The translations under genes and the position numbers were made by a program. Under the pieces are notes generated by a model. That model worked only from the letters and a program-made list of their open reading frames with translations. It ran no database searches and was not told the DNA's origin. Source: Sideroxydans sp. (GTDB lineage: Bacteria > Pseudomonadota > Gammaproteobacteria > Burkholderiales > Gallionellaceae). From it: a stretch of 64,000 nt of DNA. This document shows, one piece after another, positions 60,004 to 64,000 of this stretch (position 1 is the stretch's first letter; every line of letters starts with the position of its first letter). The stretch is taken from the NCBI GenBank assembly GCA_027310665.1, contig DAIDAJ010000036.1:1-64000 (forward strand), in the 5' to 3' direction.

Positions 60004-60600
60004 TCACCTCGAGTTGTTTTGATGAGTGTACTGCAATGCTTCGCGCACCGGCCTGAAACTGCGGCGATGCACTTCCGAAACACCGTGTTCGCGCAATGCG
60101 GCCAGGTGTGCCGCAGTGGGATAGCCTTTGTGTCCGTCGAAACCGTATTGCGGATATTGTTCATGCAGCCGCAGCATGAGTTCATCGCGCGCTGTCTTGG
60201 CCAGGATGGAAGCGGCGGAGATGGCGGCCACTGTGCTGTCCCCCTTGACGATGGCTTGGCTGGGAATACCTGTCTGAGGGCAATACAAGCCATCCACCAG
60301 CACATGCTGCGGCTGCATGGGCAGCGCCAGCACGGCGCGACGCATGGCCAGCAGCGTGGCTTGCAGGATGTTGAGCTGGTCGATCTCGCCGACTTCTGCA
60401 TAGGCAACGGCCCAGGCCAGCGCGCGTTCACGGATGATGGGGGCAAGCCGGTCGCGTTGCTTCTCGGAAAGTTTCTTGGAATCCGCCAGGCCTTCGATGG
60501 GACGGGTCTCGTCGAGGATGACCGCAGCCGCGCTCACCGGTCCGGCCAGCGGCCCCCGCCCTGCTTCATCCACACCGCAGATGAGCAGGACACCGCTCAT
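60004..60600 (-). CDS. rnhB: Ribonuclease HII
   Basis: A 198-residue RNase [27 protein letters not shown] carries the catalytic Asp-Glu, with [24 protein letters not shown] and [24 protein letters not shown] completing the acidic site. It cuts RNA within RNA-DNA hybrids, removing misincorporated ribonucleotides. It overlaps lpxB by 4 bp and sits at the end of the classic lpx operon. Confidence 0.95.
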   Translation of the reverse strand: MSGVLLICGVDEAGRGPLAGPVSAAAVILDETRPIEGLADSKKLSEKQRDRLAPIIRERALAWAVAYAEVGEIDQLNILQATLLAMRRAVLALPMQPQHVLVDGLYCPQTGIPSQAIVKGDSTVAAISAASILAKTARDELMLRLHEQYPQYGFDGHKGYPTAAHLAALREHGVSEVHRRSFRPVREALQYTHQNNSR

Positions 60601-61748
60601 GTCAGATAAGGCAGGATAGCCGCAGCAGCCTTGTGCGCGGTATCCTGGCGCAGGGTCTGGTGTATTGCGCTGAAAGTCTGTTCCAGCTCAGCTACGGCCT
60701 GCTTGTTGTTTACCAGATTGAGCAAGGCCTGAGCAAGGTTCTCCGGGGTGGCATCGTCCTGCAGGATTTCAGGCACGACGAATTTCCCGGCCAAAATATT
60801 GGGCAGCCCGACATAAGGCAGGTATTGCTTGCGTTTGGCTATCCAATAGGTCAGCGTGGGCATCTTGTAGGTGATGACCATCGGACACTTGAGTAGTGCG
60901 GCTTCCAGCGTGGCAGTGCCGGAAGCGACCAGTGCGCCATCTGCCGCAATCATGGCATCGTGCGCATGCCCGAACAGCAAGGTGATGGGCAACTGCTGCG
61001 CTTCCTGTCTCCAGACTTCATTTTCAAAGATGGTGCGCGTCTCGCGGCTGGCCAGCGGCACGAGAAACTGCGCTTCGGGCAGTTGTTGCAGGATCAGCTT
61101 GGCTGTCTCGACATAGGTCCGGGCCAAGCGCCGCACTTCTCCCTGGCGGCTCCCCGGCAGCAGGGCGAACACCCTGGCGTTCTTGGGCATGATGCGCATC
61201 TGTTCGCGCATCTCCATTTGCTTTGGGTTTTCCGGCAGGATGTCCGCGAGCGGATGCCCTACATACGTCACCGGCACGTCTGCCTGCTCATAGAGCGGGG
61301 CTTCGAACGGAAACAGGGCAAGGATGCGGGATACGGCCTGCTTGATCTTGTGGATGCGTTCCCCGCGCCATGCCCAGATGGATGGGCTGACATAATGCAC
61401 GGTGGGTATGCCGTGCTGCTTCAAGGCCAGTTCCAGATCGAGATTGAAGTCAGGCGCATCGATGCCAATGAAAAGATCGGGCGGCGTTGCAATGAAACGT
61501 TCGCGCAAGTTGCGGCGGATACCTACCAGTTCGCGGTAATGCCGCAGCACCTCGACATAGCCGTTCACGGCCAGCTTTTCCATCGGGAACAGGACATCCA
61601 TGCCGATGCCTTGCATCTTGGGGCCGCCGATACCGATGAAATGCACGTTGGGTGCAGCTTGTCTGATGGCGTCCATCAGCAGACTGCCAAGCAAGTCTCC
61701 CGATGCCTCGCCCGCCACGATGGCAATGGTTTTTACCGAGTCAGTCAT
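60597..61748 (-). CDS. lpxB: Lipid-A-disaccharide synthase LpxB
   Basis: A 383-residue GT19 enzyme that couples UDP-diacyl-glucosamine to lipid [24 protein letters not shown] at the start, [67 protein letters not shown] and [13 protein letters not shown]. All are signature blocks; length matches the family. It is cytoplasmic and membrane-peripheral, 5 bp downstream of lpxA. Confidence 0.96.
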   Translation of the reverse strand: MTDSVKTIAIVAGEASGDLLGSLLMDAIRQAAPNVHFIGIGGPKMQGIGMDVLFPMEKLAVNGYVEVLRHYRELVGIRRNLRERFIATPPDLFIGIDAPDFNLDLELALKQHGIPTVHYVSPSIWAWRGERIHKIKQAVSRILALFPFEAPLYEQADVPVTYVGHPLADILPENPKQMEMREQMRIMPKNARVFALLPGSRQGEVRRLARTYVETAKLILQQLPEAQFLVPLASRETRTIFENEVWRQEAQQLPITLLFGHAHDAMIAADGALVASGTATLEAALLKCPMVITYKMPTLTYWIAKRKQYLPYVGLPNILAGKFVVPEILQDDATPENLAQALLNLVNNKQAVAELEQTFSAIHQTLRQDTAHKAAAAILPYLT

Positions 61749-61753
61749 ACCGG

Positions 61754-62545
61754 TTACCGCACGATGCCACGGCTGGCGTTGTTCAGGAATGTGAGCATGT
61801 TATCGATGTCCGCATCGGCTTCGGAAATCTGGCCGCGCAGCGCTTCGACTTCCTTCTTTGCAGTGTCAAAGCTGCTTCCTGCGCGATACAGCGTCCTGTA
61901 CATCTGCTTGATCATGTCGAGGCGGGCTGTCGAATAGCCGGCCCGGCGCGGACCTTCCTGATGCGGCCCCTTGGCCTCTGCCGGGTTGCCCACTGCGGTC
62001 ACGAAAGGAGGCAGATCTTGCGACAGGCGGGTCATGAAACCCATCATGGCGAAATCGCCTATGCGCACGAATTGGTGGATACCGCTCATGCCGCCGATCA
62101 TGGTGTTGTTACCAACAGTTACGTGTCCTGCAAACTGCACCGCATTGGCGATAGTGTTGTTGTCTCCCAGTTCGCACTCGTGCGCCACATGCACATAGGC
62201 CATGATCCAATTGCCACTGCCGATCTTGGTGATGCCGCCCTTCTGGGCCACTCCCAGATTGAAGGTACAGCTCTCGCGGATGGTGTTGTTGTCGCCGATG
62301 ACCAATCGCGTCGGCTCGCCTTTGTAGGATTTATCCTGTGGAATCTCACCGATGGAACAAAACTGGAAGAAACGATTGTTCTTGCCGATGCTGGTGTGGC
62401 CGTCGATGACGACATGCGGCCCGACAACCGAACCGGCGCCGATCTCGACATGCTCGCCGATGATGGAATACGGGCCGACCGAAACATCGTCTGCCAGCCT
62501 CGCATTCGGATGAATGATCGCAGTTGGATGACGCAAGCCGTTCAT
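61754..62545 (-). CDS. lpxA: UDP-N-acetylglucosamine O-acyltransferase LpxA
   Basis: A 263-residue left-handed beta-helix enzyme for the first step of lipid A synthesis. [52 protein letters not shown] and [25 protein letters not shown] hold the conserved lipid A sites including the catalytic His. Start: the track ATG at 62566 lies in fabZ; ATG 62545 overlaps the fabZ stop by 4 bp and is preferred. Confidence 0.95.
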   Translation of the reverse strand: MNGLRHPTAIIHPNARLADDVSVGPYSIIGEHVEIGAGSVVGPHVVIDGHTSIGKNNRFFQFCSIGEIPQDKSYKGEPTRLVIGDNNTIRESCTFNLGVAQKGGITKIGSGNWIMAYVHVAHECELGDNNTIANAVQFAGHVTVGNNTMIGGMSGIHQFVRIGDFAMMGFMTRLSQDLPPFVTAVGNPAEAKGPHQEGPRRAGYSTARLDMIKQMYRTLYRAGSSFDTAKKEVEALRGQISEADADIDNMLTFLNNASRGIVR

Positions 62546-62991
62546 TCCTTGGTCCGTAATGTGCAAATGAGATCCGCTTCCGCGGCAACCTGGCCGTCCA
62601 CTTCAGCTTTGCCGCTGAATTTCCACATGCCGCGCCTGTTCATCGCAATGGACACCTTAAGGATCAACTGGTCGCCGGGGCCGACCGGACGCTTGAAGCG
62701 TGCGTTGTCGATACCGACAAAGTAATACACGGAATCGTCGCTCGGCAAGGTTCCCATCGTCTTGAACGACAGGATGGCTGCGGCCTGAGCCATTGCTTCG
62801 ATCACCAGCACACCCGGCATTACCGGATGGTGAGGGTAATGGCCGGGAAAGAACGGCTCGTTCATGGAGACGTTCTTCAACGCCACGATACTTTCGTTCG
62901 GCACGACATCCAGAACCCGGTCAATCAGCAGGAACGGATAGCGATGCGGCAGGTGCTCCAGTACTTCATGAATATCCATCGTCGTACTCAT
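62542..62991 (-). CDS. fabZ: 3-hydroxyacyl-ACP dehydratase FabZ
   Basis: A 149-residue hot-dog-fold dehydratase. [58 protein letters not shown] hold the catalytic His and Glu. It supplies unsaturated intermediates for fatty acid synthesis. ATG 62991, overlapping lpxD by 4 bp, is preferred to the track start 63090. Confidence 0.95.
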   Translation of the reverse strand: MSTTMDIHEVLEHLPHRYPFLLIDRVLDVVPNESIVALKNVSMNEPFFPGHYPHHPVMPGVLVIEAMAQAAAILSFKTMGTLPSDDSVYYFVGIDNARFKRPVGPGDQLILKVSIAMNRRGMWKFSGKAEVDGQVAAEADLICTLRTKE

Positions 62992-64000
62992 ATTTTCTCC
63001 CCCTTCAATGATTCGATTTCTTTTTCCAGTGCCCTGACGCGTTTCACCAGTTCGCCCAGATGCCGCAGGTGCACTGCATTGTTGCGCCATTCGTCATTTT
63101 TGCTGAACGGGAATATTCCCGCATAGCTGCCCGGCTCCGTGATCGATTTTCCGATCAGGGTAAACGATGCGATTTCGACATGGTCTGCAATCTGCAGATG
63201 CCCCAATATCCCCGCGCTGCCGCCGATGCGGCAATATTTGCCGATGGTGGCGCTGCCCGCTATCCCGACACAGCCGGCAATGGCAGTATGTGCACCGATG
63301 TGGACATTGTGCGCAACCTGTATCTGGTTATCCAGCTTCACATCTTCTTCGATCACGGTGTCGTCCAGCGCACCGCGGTCGATCGTGGTATTTGCCCCGA
63401 TCTCGACATGGTCGCCGATGACCACGCGTCCGATCTGCGGGATCTTCAGCCATTTCCCCTCGTCCCAGGCCATGCCGAAACCGTCCGCACCGATCACCAC
63501 GCCGGAATGCGCAATGACATGATTGCCGATGACGCAGCCGTGATACACGGTAACGCGGGGATAAAGCAGAGTGTTCTCGCCCAATATCGTGCCTTCACCG
63601 ATACTGCATCCAGCCATCACTACCACGCCGGCGCCGATGACCGCGCCATCGCCTATTGTCACCAACGGACCGATGTGGGCTAGCGGTGATATCGATGTGT
63701 TTTTTCCGATGACTGCGGAAGAATGGATGCCGGGAACGCACTCCGGCAAAGGATTCAGGAAAGCGGAAAGTTTGGCAAAATACGAATAGGGGTTATCGCA
63801 AACGATACGCGGCAGCGTGGTTGCATCGGCATCGGCTTCGGACAGGATAACAGCCGATGCCTTGCTGCGTTCGAGTTGATTACGGTATTTGGCATTGGCC
63901 AGAAAGGCGATCTGTCCTGCGGTCGCGTGCTCCAGAGTACCTATCTGCTGTACTTGCGTGTCAGCATCTCCAATCACTTGCCCGCCGAAACGTGCCGCTA
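62988..64000 (-). CDS. lpxD: UDP-3-O-acylglucosamine N-acyltransferase LpxD (5' end cut)
   Basis: The third step of lipid A synthesis: acylation of the 2-amino group. Repeats [32 protein letters not shown], the conserved [45 protein letters not shown] and the C-terminal helix ([22 protein letters not shown]) are present. The track begins at a GTG at 63977, but the frame remains open to the window edge with [15 protein letters not shown], the usual LpxD N-terminal part. The true start thus lies a little beyond 64000. Confidence 0.95.
   Translation of the reverse strand, partial: AARFGGQVIGDADTQVQQIGTLEHATAGQIAFLANAKYRNQLERSKASAVILSEADADATTLPRIVCDNPYSYFAKLSAFLNPLPECVPGIHSSAVIGKNTSISPLAHIGPLVTIGDGAVIGAGVVVMAGCSIGEGTILGENTLLYPRVTVYHGCVIGNHVIAHSGVVIGADGFGMAWDEGKWLKIPQIGRVVIGDHVEIGANTTIDRGALDDTVIEEDVKLDNQIQVAHNVHIGAHTAIAGCVGIAGSATIGKYCRIGGSAGILGHLQIADHVEIASFTLIGKSITEPGSYAGIFPFSKNDEWRNNAVHLRHLGELVKRVRALEKEIESLKGEKI

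Noticed and set aside
1-64000. CRISPR arrays, rRNA genes, riboswitches
   Set aside because: No regularly spaced direct repeats, rRNA sequence or known riboswitch core was found on reading.

Overview
The window looks like a betaproteobacterial chromosome, most plausibly Nitrosomonadales/Gallionellaceae-like. Evidence is the lpxD-fabZ-lpxA-lpxB-rnhB block, the ratA/rnfH/smpB neighbourhood, an XrtB-type PEP-CTERM exopolysaccharide locus, a HoxFUYHW bidirectional hydrogenase and short interspersed palindromic repeats. The taxon is inferred from gene content only.

Region 1 (about 0.5-23 kb) is a patchwork of envelope polysaccharide genes: seven glycosyltransferases of GT2 and GT4 type, a WecG/TagA/CpsF-type enzyme, a DUF218-like membrane protein, a methyltransferase with a zinc ribbon, a beta-helix lipoprotein, a hexapeptide acetyltransferase, a Wzx-type flippase, an O-antigen ligase/polymerase-like protein and three OafA-type acyltransferases. 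By eye, 4.7-8 kb is clearly more AT-rich than its neighbours. An apparently intact IS66 element (19285-21733) with an exact 8-bp target duplication sits between two acyltransferase genes.

Region 2 (23.1-31.4 kb, minus strand) is a complete XrtB/Eps core. In transcription order it encodes an undecaprenyl-phosphate sugar transferase, EpsD (PPIase lipoprotein), exosortase B, EpsI, EpsE (export), EpsL (outer-membrane barrel), EpsF (chain length) and EpsG (autokinase-like ATPase). Two PEP-CTERM proteins with almost the same sorting tag, a fourth acyltransferase, a LuxR-type regulator and an ExeA-like PEP-CTERM-locus ATPase follow up to 37.6 kb. A palindrome, GTAC-N4-GTAC, recurs upstream of both PEP-CTERM genes.

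Region 3 (38.0-39.3 kb) is a small decayed island at a tRNA-Arg(ACG) gene: a tyrosine-recombinase fragment, an AbrB/PIN toxin-antitoxin pair with a palindromic operator candidate, and a stub of a type I restriction HsdM gene that runs into a GlrK/QseE-like kinase gene. The kinase, a QseG-like lipoprotein and a sigma-54 activator (GlrR/QseF-like) form one overlapping operon.

Region 4 (42.8-48.4 kb) holds a thioredoxin gene divergent from hoxF-hoxU-hoxY-hoxH-hoxW, an NAD-linked group 3d [NiFe]-hydrogenase with its own protease. No hoxE, hoxI or hyp genes are in the window.

Region 5 (48.4-64 kb) is mostly core: a TrmH-family methyltransferase, scpB/scpA, trpS, an M50 protease, a YciO-like protein, a PHP phosphatase, rnfH, ratA, smpB, msrA, two surface lipoproteins of unknown role, a CopD-like membrane protein, rnhB, lpxB, lpxA, fabZ and a partial lpxD cut by the window end. 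A REP-like repeat doublet is translated in frame inside scpB.
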